Shown: one piece after another, positions 41,614 to 54,648 of the stretch | How positions within the stretch are numbered: position 1 is the stretch's first letter | Layout: every line of letters starts with the position of its first letter | From: Piromyces finnis | Taxonomy: Eukaryota > Neocallimastigomycota > Neocallimastigomycetes > Neocallimastigales > Neocallimastigaceae | Direction: 5' to 3' | NCBI GenBank assembly: GCA_002104945.1 | Contig: MCFH01000032.1 | Coordinates: forward strand, 124,001 to 188,000 | Length of the DNA: 64,000 bases | Made by a program: the position numbers and the translations under genes | The notes under the pieces: model-generated | Seen by the model: the letters and a program-made list of their open reading frames with translations, nothing else | Told to the model about the DNA's origin: nothing | The model's database searches: none

Positions 41614-42267
41614 TACTATTACTATTACTATTACCGATTACTATTACTTTGACTATTACTATTACTTTGAATATTACTATTACTATTACTATTACTATTA
41701 CTATTACTATTACTATTACTATTACTATTACTATTACTATTACTATTACTATGACTATTACTTTGACTATTACTATTACTATTACTATTACTATTACTAT
41801 TACTATTACTATTACTATTACTATTACTATTACTATTACTATTACTATTACTATTACTATTACTATTACTATTACTATTACTATTACTATTACTATTACT
41901 ATTACTATTACTATTACTATTACTATTACTATTACTATTACTATTACTATTACTATTACTATTACTATTACTATTACTATTACTATTACTATTACTATTT
42001 TTACTATTACTATTACTATTACTATTACTATTACTATTACTATTACTTTATATTACTATTACTATTACTATTACTATGACTATGACTATGACTATTACTA
42101 TTACTATTACTATTACTATTACTATTACTATTACTATTACTATTACCGATTGCTATTACTATAACTATGACTATTACTATGACTTTGACTATTACTATTA
42201 CTATTACTTTGACTATTACTATTACTATGACTTTGACTATTACTATTACTATTACCGATTACTATTA
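41614..42267 (+). repeat. Hexanucleotide satellite (ATTACT)n
   Basis: About 650 bp of ATTACT units with rare variants (ATGACT, TTTGACT, ACCGATT). The variants cluster at the two ends, while the centre is nearly pure. It is intergenic. Reading frames through it encode only Thr-Ile or Tyr repeats and are not genes. Confidence 0.95.
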
Positions 42268-42278
42268 TTATTAATTAA

Positions 42279-42313
<35 letters not shown>

Positions 42314-44037
42314 AATAATTAATATATAATTAGTATTAGTATTGACAATGATTAAATAGTATAATAAATGAACTTTACTATTATATTAATTAAAATCATT
42401 AAATTATAATACTTTTTAATATTATTTAATTATGATTATTTTTTCATAATCCACTATTACTTTTGGATAATCCACTAATTATAATAATAAGTATATAATT
42501 TAATTTGATAGTTAAGGATGAGTATTTTGTTGATATGATTTTATATAACCTTTAACCATATTACTATTTTGAAAAAGAAATATAATTGTTGTAGTTTATT
42601 TTTAATAGAATAAAATATATTATATTTTATAGTTTTTTTTTTTTTTTTTTTTTTTTTGAAATAGCAATAGGTAATATTATAAAAATGTCTTTTAAAAAAT
42701 TTAATATACTTCATTATTAGATTTAAATAAATAAATAAAACCCATTCAAATTAATATATATTTTTTAAAATGGATTATTAGTAGTAGTATTGATTTATTA
42801 TTAAAAAATATGATGAAAATCAACATCCATTACAACATTATTATCACTTGGATTTGATATTATTTTAAACTTTAATTGTCTATAATTTTCTTTTTAATAA
42901 TATTATTATTATTCAACATTGGAATTACGCTTACTTAAAAAAAGTAGCATTAATTATTTGAAAATTTTAATAAACTTAAATTACTATTAAAATGTAAATG
43001 ATATGATTTATTTCTTTTTCTTTTTTTTTTCTTTTTTTAATTCATCCTTTGCCAAATTTTTTTCATAGTTATACTATTTATTGTATATAAATATATTCAT
43101 TTCCATACTATCATTCTATGCCTAACCTCTTATTTTTATGACAAGAATTTTATTTTTTAATTTGACAGCACAAGTAGAACCAAGAAAAAATTATATTTGA
43201 AATTTAAATAATTTTGGGTCAAGATTAAATCTACAAATTTTTAATTTAATGAGGAAAGTGGTGGTGAGGGGTTTAAACTATTTTTTCTTTTTTTTTTAAG
43301 CAATACATTCAATAGTTGTATTCTTACTATTTTTATTAAAGAACGTTTATCATTGTATACTTGAACTTTTTTTTTAACAATTCAATAGTTATATTTCTTT
43401 ATAAAAAAAAAAAAAAAGCATTCGTTTTTGCTATTTAGTTGTTCAAAGATATATTTCATTTCATCTTTAAAGTTCATTAGTAAAAAAATTTCAACCAATT
43501 AAATGCAAGAAAAATAAATTAAAAAAGTTGACAAAATTTTCTTATTTTGATTTATTTTTACAAAGAAAAAAGCATTATTTTTATTTTTTTTATATATATA
43601 GTAAATAAAGTCATTGACAGATTCATTTCAATTTCATTCCTGCTTTTTTTTTTTTTTTTCATATATATAGTTACCTTCTATAATAAAAAAAAAAATAAAA
43701 ATAAAATAAATAATAAATTAATGAATATTAATTTATTATTACCACATATACCATTTTTATTTAAATTAATATTAATAAGGAATGAATTGGTGTATATAAA
43801 TTATAAATTATTCCAAAAAAAAAAAAGAAAAAAAAAAATATTAATTTGTAAATAAATAGAAAAAAGCTTAAAAGGTTTAGAATTATTTTCCAATGTTTTC
43901 AAATATTAGCGCAATCTTTGTCAATTATTAATCATTTTTAATTATTTGTTAATGTAAACACAAAAGAATATTCATTAAACTATTCAATTTCAATTTATAT
44001 TAAATTTGAAACACACCATACACACATCACACATCCA

Positions 44038-44073
<36 letters not shown>

Positions 44074-44092
44074 CACATATATATATAAAGCA
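42268..44092. other. AT-rich spacer before the transcription-factor gene
   Basis: Contains an ATT repeat (42283-42310), a T run near 42632-42657 and an A run of 32 near 44040-44072 just upstream of the next start codon. No gene seen. Confidence 0.6.
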
Positions 44093-44382
44093 ATGTGTAG
44101 TAATTCAAATAAAAATAGAAAAAAGGTTTCACAAGCCTGTGAAAAGTATGTATACAACTGTTATAATGTTATTATTTATGTTCTTTTCAATTTTATATCT
44201 TTATTTGTTTATTTATTTTTAATACGGATTTATTATTTTCATAAATAGTTGTAGAATTAAAAAAACAAAATGTTCTGGAGAAAAACCAAAATGCGATAAA
44301 TGCACCCATCTTAATATTGAATGTATTTACAATACTACTACTAAAAAAAGAGGTAATGATATTTTATATGCTTATTATTATG

Positions 44383-44458
<76 letters not shown>

Positions 44459-47236
44459 TTAATATGCTTATGCTTATTATTATGTTTGTTATTATGTTTA
44501 TTAATTCTATAATTAACAACATTCCTTTATCCCCAATTATTAAAATATAATTATAAATTACAATCAATTTGTCCAAATAAAGGTCCAAAAATTGGATATA
44601 TAGAAGATACAATTCAAAATAAAATTCGAGAAAATTTAGAGAATCTTATAATCAGTAATCAAATATCAAAAGAGAATATTTATAAATTAGCAAAAAATAA
44701 TTACGATATATTTATGTCAAGTAAAATATTAAGGAAATATATACAGGAAGACAAACAAGAAGACAAAATACAAAATACAGAAACCAATGATATTTTTACA
44801 AACTATATTCGTCAAAAAATATCGAAACTAAAAGAAAAAGAATATATAATTTTTAAAAATCCTCAAAAGAAAGAATTAACGGGAGATGCTATAATTTATA
44901 ATAAATATGATTATTATAAATATTATTTTATTGAAATAGATTATTCTTTAATTAATATTTATTTTCGTTATGTTCATCCATATAAAAGTATTTTAATAAA
45001 AGATATTGTTATGGAACGTATACGAAATAGAACGATAATTCCTCCATTATTGTTATCAATATACGCTTCTGCTCTGATGTATAAACCAAATCCAGAAATA
45101 AAAAAAGCAAGAGAGTATGCTGTAAAAGCATATAATCTACTCATTGATAGTTACTACGATCCAAATGTTCAGGTTATTCAAGCATATACAACGATAGCAA
45201 ATTGCTGTAATATAAAATATAATTTTAATTTTTAAATTATATATTATTTAGGATAGTAATACTATTATTATAATATGATAATAAATAGAATAGTATTAAT
45301 GATATTAGTACCATTATTATAATATGATAATAAATAAATCAAATATATTATTTATAATTATTTATTTATTCATAAAAATTATGTAATATTAATATTCAAT
45401 TTTTTTTTAATATCATTATTATATAACATTTTATCAAAAGTATCAGGAACAAGTCTAAGCTGGGTACTCATTGGATTATCAATAAAATACGCCCATATAT
45501 TAAATTTAAATAAAGAAGATAAAAATTTGAGTAAAAAACTTAATGATGAAAGAAAGAAAACGTTTTGGTATTGCTTTAGTAAAGATATTCTATTTTGTAC
45601 TATTACTGGTAGATCCTATAGATACGATATAGTTAATTCGGATGATACTATAGAATATTTTCGAAAACTGAAGGTAACCAAATGGACAATAGCATTAGTA
45701 GTTCATTTAGTTTTAATAAGACTCCTTCTTGCTGTTAAGCATTATATAGAGGAAAGTCATACTAATACGTTCGAAATAAATTTATTAGAAAATATAATTA
45801 AATATTGGTTTAATTACTATGAATCTAAGTTCGATTATGCATTTGATTATGAAAAAGAAGAAACTGGTAGCATTATTCTATTTAATAAACATTGTATTTT
45901 TTTCTATACCCTAAAAATATTATTTTATAGACATCAATCCTCATCATTTGTTACTAATGAATCCAAAAAATCAGAAGAAAAAATCTTGAATTCTTCAAAA
46001 GGAATAGGATATAGCTTTACTAAAAACAAACTAAAAGAAATCATGAATTTAGATGTACTTTTTAACTATAGCTTAAACTTTATCAATAAAAGTTATCTAC
46101 TAAAGGATAAAGAATCAACATCTTCTCGTTTTAATGGTAATTATCTAATATAATAGATCCATATTCAATTTTAAAGTATAATGATAGTGTAATAAAAATA
46201 TTAATAGTTTTTATTTCAATATAAATTTTTATGTATAACAAAAGAAAATCAATATAATAATAACCATAATATTAGAATGGACAATAAAACTAAAGACGTC
46301 CCAGATGTTTTTTCATTAAAAAATTGTATATACATAAAGGATAGTAAAGTAAAATCTTTAAAAATCGACTACAATTTAAAATATATGAATAATAAGAAAA
46401 ATATATATAGTGAATCAGATACGAGTACTAGTAGTGATACGGATGATACAAGTATCAGAAAAAAATCATTAAAAAGAACCTATGACGAATCATTTTCAGA
46501 TAATGACAATAAATTGATTACTTATCTTAAAAGAAGAAAAACAGTATGTTCCATATTTGATGGTTTTTTAAGTGATAATCTTATTAATATCAAAAAATAT
46601 TTTAAAAAGAATAGTAATGAGGATGAAGTTATTGATAATAAAAATAAAGAAGAAGAAAAGGAGGATGGAGAGAAATTTTCTGATAATAATGGTATGGACA
46701 ATCAAAATGTTAATGTTCAAAATTACATTGACAAAATAATCCTCGGATTAAATGAAAATAAAAATAAACATTCTGAGGAAATTCTTGAAAATGTTTTTAG
46801 ACCTTTTGATAATTTAAAGCCAATTGATCTACTTTACAAATACTTTAACCTAAATACCAATAATACCTCTTCAGAAAAAAAACCGCTACAGGAGAACTCT
46901 ATGGATTCTCTAAGAAAATGTTATATCATTGCTAATTATGTGACAGAAAAGGTTAAAGAATATAAACAATTTTTAACTAAAAATAATATGATAATGAGTT
47001 TTATCTTATCCTGGTGTTGTTATGAAATTGGAATCATCTATTTAATTGTATATGTCGATGAAGGAAAAAAAGAAGATTTAGAAAAAGCTAAATTTTATAG
47101 AGATATATTGGTAGATTCATCAAAATCCTATTTAGCTGTTTCTACCTATTTATCAAAATATAATGAAATACTAAAAGAAGCAGAAATGTCTGTAAAAAAT
47201 AATTTAAAAAAATTAGTTATTAGAGATGTTTTTTAG
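44093..47236 (+). CDS. Zn2Cys6 fungal transcription factor
   Basis: Five exons by eye: 44093-44145, 44249-44352, 44583-45206, 45441-46136 and 46245-47236. All are in phase, giving 822 residues. The binuclear zinc cluster is split by intron 1 and complete: C16, C19, C26, C33, C36 and C43 ([12 protein letters not shown] and [11 protein letters not shown]). A middle region like the fungal transcription-factor domain follows: [36 protein letters not shown], then [14 protein letters not shown] Ser/Asp/Lys-rich segment precedes the helical C-terminus ([19 protein letters not shown]). Such factors bind CGG-type sites as nuclear regulators; the targets are unknown. It lies tail-to-tail with a paralogue at 47944-50365. 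Confidence 0.87.
44384..44461 (+). repeat. (TTTA)n repeat in intron 2 of the Zn2Cys6 gene
   Basis: About 19 TTTA units. Confidence 0.9.
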
Positions 47237-47380
47237 AAAAAAAAAAAAAAAAAAAAAAAAAAAGATATATATCACTTTTTAAAAATTATTATCCTTCATA
47301 AATATTCGTTTTAAAAAAAAAAAAGTTTTTTTATCAATCCATCCAACACCTATCTATCTAATATATTTATTTAATTATTT

Positions 47381-47420
<40 letters not shown>

Positions 47421-47619
47421 ATGATGAATGAATCATCATACAATCCTTTTATCTATTTTAAAATATTTTTTATTTATTTTTATATTTTTTTTCATTTATT
47501 GTTAATTATATTGTATAGATAAAAAAAAAAAAAAAAAAAAAAGAAAGGAAGTTTAACATTTTGAGTTTTATTTATAAATAAATAAATAAATAAATAAAAA
47601 TTAAACTATATAATAACAA

Positions 47620-47650
<31 letters not shown>

Positions 47651-47943
47651 TAGAGATATAATAAATTTGGTATATAGAGATATAAATATATTTTAATTTT
47701 ATGATGTCTTTATTTTTTTTATTTATTATAAATAGAGATATGTAAGAGGCATATTAAATTGGTATATTATTTATAATAATTAAAATAAAAGGGGAAGGAA
47801 ATAAAATAATCTAATTTTGTTTATACCTTGAATTTATACATAATGACATTTTTAATTTTATTAATAAAAAAAAAACTTTTTTTCTAGGATAAAATATTTA
47901 ATATTGATAATAAAAGTAAAAAATTATATATACATATTTTTTT
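47237..47943. other. Spacer between the two convergent transcription-factor genes
   Basis: Long A and T runs (47239-47262, 47384-47417, 47521-47541), short AAAT and AAT repeats. No gene seen. Confidence 0.6.
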
Positions 47944-50365
47944 TTAAATTAATCCTCTTGGACAAAAAATAAGAGAATCTTCTAAAAATGCATCATAGGC
48001 TTCTTTTTTGGCATTTTCATATAATTTATCATAATAAAAGGATATATAGGGTTCGTTCATTACTTTAATTTGTTCATGGAAATATTCAATATCCTCTTTG
48101 AATTGTTCCAGTTTTAAATTAGCATATATCATCATGTAAAATAGGCCAAGATGATAAAATATAAAACCTAAATAACAAGGATAATGGGCTCGGTTTGGAT
48201 AATTTTGTAGCCTTTCATTCACTCTTCTTAATATTAATTTTGACCATTCTGCATTTTCAAAACATAAATGATAATACTTTTTATAATCAAAATCTTTTAT
48301 CAGAGGATGGAGCTCTAAAAACTCTAGAGGATCGGAATCCTTATCAAGTCTTTTTGATTCTTCTTCCTTCTCTTCCTCTTCTTTATCATACAATTTATAA
48401 TTGAACCCGGAAAACTTTATATTTTTTAATATACAATATTTGTCGTATTTTTCTCGAAAATCTCTATTTTTATAATCAAATTCCAATTGGGAATCATCAT
48501 CATCATCACCATCATCCTCTTCGTCATTCATGTTGTTGTGGCTACTACTTCTGCTGTCGTTTTCGTCATAATTATGATTTGTCGTATTTCTTGTTTTAAT
48601 ATTTATATATTTATTGGAAAATGAAATTTTTTTCTTATAGACATACGGTGATAATTCTATATTATATAATAACATTTTTGCTATCGTGAATAGGGCATGA
48701 ATATAATATTGATGGGTTAAACTATTTTTAAATTTGTTACTTTGAATAAAATTATAATCTTCAATTAATATTCCTAACATATCATCTGATTCATCTATTA
48801 ATTTTTTAAATTCATTTTTATCAAATTCCCCCTTTCTACGGCATCGAATATGATTTAATACTTTGACAAGAAATCTTGTTACTGAAATGGTTTTTATTTG
48901 TAAGCGTTCAAGAGGATGATTTCCAAATAAAATTAAATGATCTAGAAGAACTTTTGGAATGGCTTCATCCAACCAACTAAAATTTTCAGGCAAACAATTA
49001 CACGTCAAATTCAATAATAACTCTGAATTGATATAACCATAATAGAAATCAATATATTCCTTTGCATTAATATCTTTTGTATTCTTGAACATTTTTAATA
49101 ATCTCACCATAAATCCACTTAATATGTAACTAGAATATGTTCCTGGTTCTATAACAAATATTAATATCGTTATATATAAAGAATTATTATTATTGAATTG
49201 AATTAAATTTATGGTTAAAAATAAAAATAAAAATTATATATATATATATACTATTATTATTTTTCTATTCTATTAGGAATAAAAATTTATTTTTAAAACT
49301 ATTGATTTTCTTTTCTTAAATTATTTTATATATGCATATTAATAAATTTTAGGATTAAACTAGGGTTTACCTATATTTGCTATTATATGAGCTGTTTGTA
49401 AATTTTGTATATTTTCTTTATGTAATGTTTTGAACAAATAATACTTTGACCTTGACAAGTAAAAATTATATTTTTCTTTATCACAATTTGGACGATAGAG
49501 ATACGCCGTTGCATATATTGCAAATAATAATCCAGGTAATAAAGTTTTTTGTTTAATCTTCATTAATAATACACCAGGGTTAATGGCTAAACTTATAGAA
49601 AAAGCATATTTGAAAAAGTCGGATATTAAATTAAAATCTATATATAAAGTTTCGGTTGTATTATCAAATTTAAATTCTTGGAAAGAATCTTTAGGTGTAT
49701 ATTCCTTTAAATATAATTCTCTGTAAGTGGTAGGATTGTTTTTATTTTTAAATTCATCTAGTGAAAAAACAAAATGTGAATTATTTAACATTTCTTCATT
49801 TTCATTTTCACTGGGATTTAAATAATCTCGATAGAGAGTATTTAAATTTTCAATAAATTCATCAAACGACCCTGGAATTATATTTCTCTTATTTATATTT
49901 GAATTTGCATTGGCACTGAAATTTCCGTTTTCATTCATTTTCTCTTTATTTTTTATTAAGGAATCTGAATTAAATACATTTTTTATAACCACTTCGCCAT
50001 TTTCTATTTCACATGGAATGTCAGATTGTTCTAATATCTTTTTCAATTCATCATTCACTTTATTTTGTATAAAACCAATTTTTGGTCCTAATTATTTTTT
50101 TAAAAAATATTTATAATTCAATATCACTATTATTTATGTTTTTTTTTTATTTTGTTTTTATCTTTGCTTTTTTTTTTTTTTTTTTTTAAGAAAATAAATA
50201 AAAAAGCTATTATAATTTCCTATAACATTTAATATTATTTCAATTTAAATTATAAATATATGTAAAGAATTACCTCTTTTCTTTCTTTTTGTATTATGTA
50301 TTAATTTTTCTTTATGATCACTATATTCTAATGTTTCATTTTTCCTCTTTTTGGTATCACGTACA
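47944..50365 (-). CDS. Fungal transcription-factor-like protein, DNA-binding exon not found
   Basis: Three exons are visible: 50365-50274, 50087-49371 and 49148-47944, in phase and ending with TAA at 47944. It parallels the gene at 44093-47236 exon by exon. KRG at the first junction is followed by PKIGFIQNKVNDELKKI ([14 protein letters not shown] in the paralogue). Next come LLPGLLFAIYATAYLYRPN and, across the next intron, PGTYSSYILSGFMVRLLKMF. The C-terminal exon has an acidic insert and ends with a helical part. I find no Cys-rich exon in the 650 bp upstream, and no start codon in the first visible exon, so the 5' end is either a distant exon or lost. It could be a pseudogene or a regulator lacking its zinc cluster. 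Confidence 0.72.
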
Positions 50366-50891
50366 CTTTCATTTATAATAAAATAATAAACATAATATAA
50401 ATATAATGAATGAATTATTAATAAATATTTTGTATTTATTCACATTTAATTTATGTTTAAACTATATTTACATTTTTTTAATTTCCATTATTTTAATAAT
50501 AATGATAAATGTATATATATATATATAAATGACTTTTTTTTATTTATTATATTATTTATATTAATGAAAAATAGTTTTTTAATGTGATGTATAGTAATTT
50601 TCTTTTCATGTATTCTATAATTGTCTTTTCAATATTTTTAGTTTTTATTAGGATTCTTTTTTTTTATTTATTTATTTATTTATTTATTTTCGTTTATGAA
50701 AAAGTAGCACAATTTTTAGTTCAAACCTTATTAAATATAAAAATTGGTAATATATGGAAAATGCCATTTTTAAATGAAAAAAAATAAAAGTAATAGCTTG
50801 TTATTTTTTGTTTAATTCATAAAGAAAATAATAATTGTTGATTTTCCTCTGTTTTAGTACGTGGGATGGATAAAAGTCTAAGAAGGTTTTA

Positions 50892-50922
<31 letters not shown>

Positions 50923-51022
50923 GTATAAAAGTTGATTTATATTTCCATCAAAGATGAATTATATATAATACATATTCAGCAAGCCAAGCTTTTTTTTTAA
51001 GCGAAAAAAATAAAAATTATTC
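50366..51022. other. AT-rich spacer upstream of the second transcription-factor gene
   Basis: Searched for a zinc-cluster exon on the minus strand; none seen. It holds TTTA units near 50670-50690 and an A run near 50901-50922. Confidence 0.55.
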
Positions 51023-51094
51023 AGGGGCGTTCCGGATTTGAACCGAAGACCTATTGATCTGCAGTCAATTGCTCTACCGCTGAGCTAACACCCC
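51023..51094 (-). tRNA. tRNA-Cys (GCA)
   Basis: 72 nt on the minus strand. Acceptor GGGGTGT pairs with ACGCCCC, discriminator T, anticodon loop CTGCAGA (GCA), T-loop TTCAAAT. A T-rich stop follows. Element 2 begins 17 bp upstream of its 5' end. Confidence 0.95.
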
Positions 51095-51110
51095 ATTCGA
51101 TGATATTTAT

Positions 51111-51731
51111 TGATAACGGATTGGTAGTTATATTACAACTTTTTAACTACTTCTTCTGTTATCTTATATTGTTTTATCTCGACAGCTATTGTACGAGCTT
51201 TAACAATATCTACTAGTTTTATTAATTTATTTTAAGCTATTTTATAGTTTTAATAGTTTTATTATTTAATAATATTTATATAGAATAATAACACCAGATT
51301 TATTCTATAAAATATTATTTATTATTAACACAATAATTACAAATTAGACAAGTTTAATTTCGTTTTTATATTTTCTTTTATTTATTGTTCTTACGCTCTT
51401 TTTAACAATAATTTTTATTATATAAAAACTTATTTTTGTCTTTTTAAATATTATTATGTATTCACTAATTAATTATATTAACTATTATTAAAATTTAACT
51501 TATTATTAGTAATCTAAGTCTTCCTATTTTCTACTAAAAATTATTATTATTCTTTATATTAAAAATTATTTTTATAATTTAATCCAATCAAATATATAAA
51601 TTTATAAAATATTTGATTTTATGTAAATTATATTTTTATAATAAACTATATAAAATTATTTAATAATTATTTTATAATAAAATTTTCTACTAATATCAAA
51701 TTTATAATATATTTATAATTATTATTTATCA
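51111..51731 (-). repeat. Element 2, 3' LTR (621 bp)
   Basis: Direct repeat of 57071-57691. On the minus strand it runs TGATAAATAA to CCGTTATCA. Confidence 0.95.
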
Positions 51732-51747
51732 AGATTTCCTCCCCTAA
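51732..51747 (-). promoter_or_regulatory. Element 2 polypurine tract
   Basis: On the element strand TTAGGGGAGGAAATCT directly precedes the 3' LTR, as needed for plus-strand priming. Confidence 0.75.
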
Positions 51748-52065
51748 GATACGACTTAGTGGTAGCTGATAAAAGTATTCATAAATAATAATAAATATAT
51801 AAGTTTTTGATATTTTTATACTAAATATTTAAAAATTTAAATTAAATTTTTTTTTTTTTTTTTTTTTTTTTTATATATATGATAAAAATAATATAAAATA
51901 AAGTTTATAAAAAAAATGATGAAAAATTTGAAAATTTTTATTAATAAAATTTTTTTTCAAAAAAAGTAAAAAAAATAAAATAGATGAGATAAAATTCGTC
52001 TTCAGTATATTAATATGTGTTTTTCTTGAAATTTATATAATAATCGCCATTTTTTTTATATGATT

Positions 52066-54648
52066 TTATAGAGAGGACAAATAGGGCTTCACATTTTTAA
52101 TATGGACATTACGTTCTAATATCTTATGCGTGTCCAGTGTTTCTAGAACTAAAGTGTTGAATTTTGATACTTTCTTCACTTTAAATGGTCCTAAAAAGAA
52201 TGGATCTAATTTTTTTCTACCTATATATCTTACCAACACTAGATCATCTGGCTTGTACCGGTGTTGCATAGACTTTGCTGTTTCATTTCTTTGAAGCCAA
52301 TAGTCGTGAGCTTGCTTGATATTTTCAGTAGCTTCTTGTACCCAATTCTGGTGTCTGACAAAACGTCTGAAATTATATTCTTCGTCAGACTCATCCTTTT
52401 CTTTTGGAATATCTGGTAGCAATACGCTAAGAGGCCATAAGTCTTTTCTTCCATATAAGAGTTCGAAACTACTAAACCCTGTAACTTTCGAACGAGACGT
52501 ACGCAGAGCCCATAAAGTTGCCGGAAGTATTTCGTCCCAATTTTCTTGATTTTTACATAAATGTCGAAGTATTTTTATTATTTCTCTATTTCTGTTTTCA
52601 ACTTGTCCATTAGCTTCAGGGTGATGTGGTGCAACGAATTGAACCCAGGAACCATATAAGTCTATCATTGTTTTTGTTATGTCCGAAGTGAACTGACTTC
52701 CATTATCAGTGACAATTATTTCTGGGACACCATGTCTTGCAAAGACGTCTTTTAAGAAATAAATAACGTCTTGACTTTCGATTCTCTTTAAGGGAGCGGC
52801 TTCAACCCATTTAGTAGTATAGTCTACTAAAACAATGATATATAAATTACCTCTATCTGTTAATGGTAGTGGTCCAACTATATCCAAACCAACTCTAACG
52901 AAGGGTCTTTCAACAGGACTTGAAATATTAGACAGGTTTTTAGGAATGGGTTTTGGACGGTAGCATTGACATTCTAAACATGTTTTAACGACTTTATTTA
53001 CGTCGTTCCACATTCCTGGCCAATAATATATTTCTTTTAATCTGGAAAGTGTTTTTTCAACACCTTCATGGCCGACAAGATGAGCCTTACGAATCAAGGA
53101 GAATTTTAAAGAGTCATCTTCAATAACTTTTAAAAAGTTTCCAGATTTAGAGCGGTAAACAAGAGTACCATTTAAAAATGAATAGTTCTTCTTAACATAT
53201 TCAATAATTTTGGGAGGAGCAAAGGTGGAAATATTATCTTCTTTGTCTTCTAAGATAGAATGAATAGAATTAATATTTAAATTTTGCGAAGAGGGCATAC
53301 GGGACAAAGCATCAGCAAAAACATTATTTTTACCTTTTTCATAAATGATGTCGACTCTAAATTCATTAAACTTGGCTATCCATCTAATATGTCTATCATT
53401 AGAAGGAATACTTGAAGTAAAGAAACCTACAAGTGGCTTATGGTCAGTGTATACTTTTACAACAAGAGGAGAAGCTGCAATATAGGAGCGAAATTTATTC
53501 AAAGCGAATAAAATAGCAATACCTTCTTTTTCAGTAACAGAATAACGCGTTTCAGCATCTTTAAGACATCTACTAACACAATAAATAGGAAACTCAATAT
53601 CTAAAGAGTCAGAAGGCTGTAGAAGAACAGCGCCAACGGCATAAGAAGAAGCGTCAGTACGAATAATGAATTGTTTATTAGGGTCGGGATATTTTAAAAT
53701 ACTGGAGGAGCAAATAAAAGAACGAAGTGTATGAAAGGCATCAGAATGGATATCTAACCAAATAAAACTAGCTTTAGGACTTGTAAGTTTATATAAACAA
53801 CTTGAAATAGCAGCAAAGTTAGGAATAAATTTTCTATAGTAGCTAACTAAGCCAAGGAAGGACCTAAGTTGAGTGACGTTTTTAGGAGTGTTCCAAGAAG
53901 CTATAGCAAGAACTTTAGAAGGCATAGGTTTAATACCATCTGCAGTAAGTACGTGACCAAGAACTTCGACGGAGTTTTTGCAAAAAGAACACTTATCAAT
54001 ATTAATAGAGAATTTATGCTCTCTTAGGATAATAAAAAGTTTTTCAAGGTCCTTTAAATGTTGTTTAAAGTTAGGAGAATAAACTAAAATATCATCCATG
54101 TAAACAAATAGACAAGTACCGATAAGAGGCATAAGAATACGGTTCATCTCACGTTGGAAGGATGCGGGTGCATTAGTTAACCCGAATGGCATAACCTTAA
54201 AGTTAAAATTACCAAACTTAGTAGTGAATGCTGTCTTTTCGATATCTTTGCTATTCATTGGAATTTGATGAAAACCAGAAAAAAGGTCAATAGCAGAGAA
54301 ATATTTTGCGCCATGAACAGATTCTAGTAGTTCATCAATAAATGGTAGAGCATACGCGTCTTTAATAGTAATTTGATTTAATTTTCTATAATCGACACAC
54401 ATACGCCATTTACCATTTTTCTTTTTCACCATAACAACAGGGAATGACCATGGTGAATGAGAAGGTTCAATGAGACCGTGTTTCAATAGTTTCGAAATCT
54501 CTTCTTTTAATGCTTGGGATTGAGCAAGAGATATCTTATAAGGTCTCAGTTTAATGGGTTTGGTGGATGTTAATTCAATAGAATGAGGTTCAGCATCAGC
54601 AACTGAAACATCATCAATGGAATCGATTAAAACATCCCTATAATTTTT
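52066..54648 (-). CDS. pol: Element 2 RT, RNase H and integrase part of Pol
   Basis: Open frame of 860 codons ending at 52066. There is no natural start: the frame begins at the A7 run 54650-54644, where the protease frame ends. RT: VDYRKLNQIT and YMDDIL. RNase H: RTDASSYAVG, TEKEG and YTDHK. Integrase zinc module: HLVGHEG and CLECQC. Integrase core: GLDIVGPL, VTDNGSQF and ANGQVENRN, all three acidic residues present. It ends in a GPY/F-like segment without an obvious chromodomain. The first residues (NYRDVLIDS) are the usual start of the linker before RT, so protease and RT were surely one polyprotein. Confidence 0.92.
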   Translation of the reverse strand, partial: KNYRDVLIDSIDDVSVADAEPHSIELTSTKPIKLRPYKISLAQSQALKEEISKLLKHGLIEPSHSPWSFPVVMVKKKNGKWRMCVDYRKLNQITIKDAYALPFIDELLESVHGAKYFSAIDLFSGFHQIPMNSKDIEKTAFTTKFGNFNFKVMPFGLTNAPASFQREMNRILMPLIGTCLFVYMDDILVYSPNFKQHLKDLEKLFIILREHKFSINIDKCSFCKNSVEVLGHVLTADGIKPMPSKVLAIASWNTPKNVTQLRSFLGLVSYYRKFIPNFAAISSCLYKLTSPKASFIWLDIHSDAFHTLRSFICSSSILKYPDPNKQFIIRTDASSYAVGAVLLQPSDSLDIEFPIYCVSRCLKDAETRYSVTEKEGIAILFALNKFRSYIAASPLVVKVYTDHKPLVGFFTSSIPSNDRHIRWIAKFNEFRVDIIYEKGKNNVFADALSRMPSSQNLNINSIHSILEDKEDNISTFAPPKIIEYVKKNYSFLNGTLVYRSKSGNFLKVIEDDSLKFSLIRKAHLVGHEGVEKTLSRLKEIYYWPGMWNDVNKVVKTCLECQCYRPKPIPKNLSNISSPVERPFVRVGLDIVGPLPLTDRGNLYIIVLVDYTTKWVEAAPLKRIESQDVIYFLKDVFARHGVPEIIVTDNGSQFTSDITKTMIDLYGSWVQFVAPHHPEANGQVENRNREIIKILRHLCKNQENWDEILPATLWALRTSRSKVTGFSSFELLYGRKDLWPLSVLLPDIPKEKDESDEEYNFRRFVRHQNWVQEATENIKQAHDYWLQRNETAKSMQHRYKPDDLVLVRYIGRKKLDPFFLGPFKVKKVSKFNTLVLETLDTHKILERNVHIKNVKPYLSSL

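Noticed and set aside
41614-42267. Hexamer array as a CRISPR array
   Set aside because: It is a simple tandem repeat with no spacers, in a eukaryotic genome.
41649-42312. Frames encoding long Thr-Ile or Tyr repeats
   Set aside because: They follow the hexanucleotide satellite and have no other coding signal.
46137-46276. Two separate genes at 45441-46153 and 46277-47236
   Set aside because: A 108-bp GT..AG intron (46137-46244) joins them in phase, and the product matches the layout of the paralogue.
51023-51731. tRNA-Cys as part of element 2
   Set aside because: The LTR starts 17 bp upstream of the tRNA and the flanking ttat lies between them, so the tRNA is the host target.
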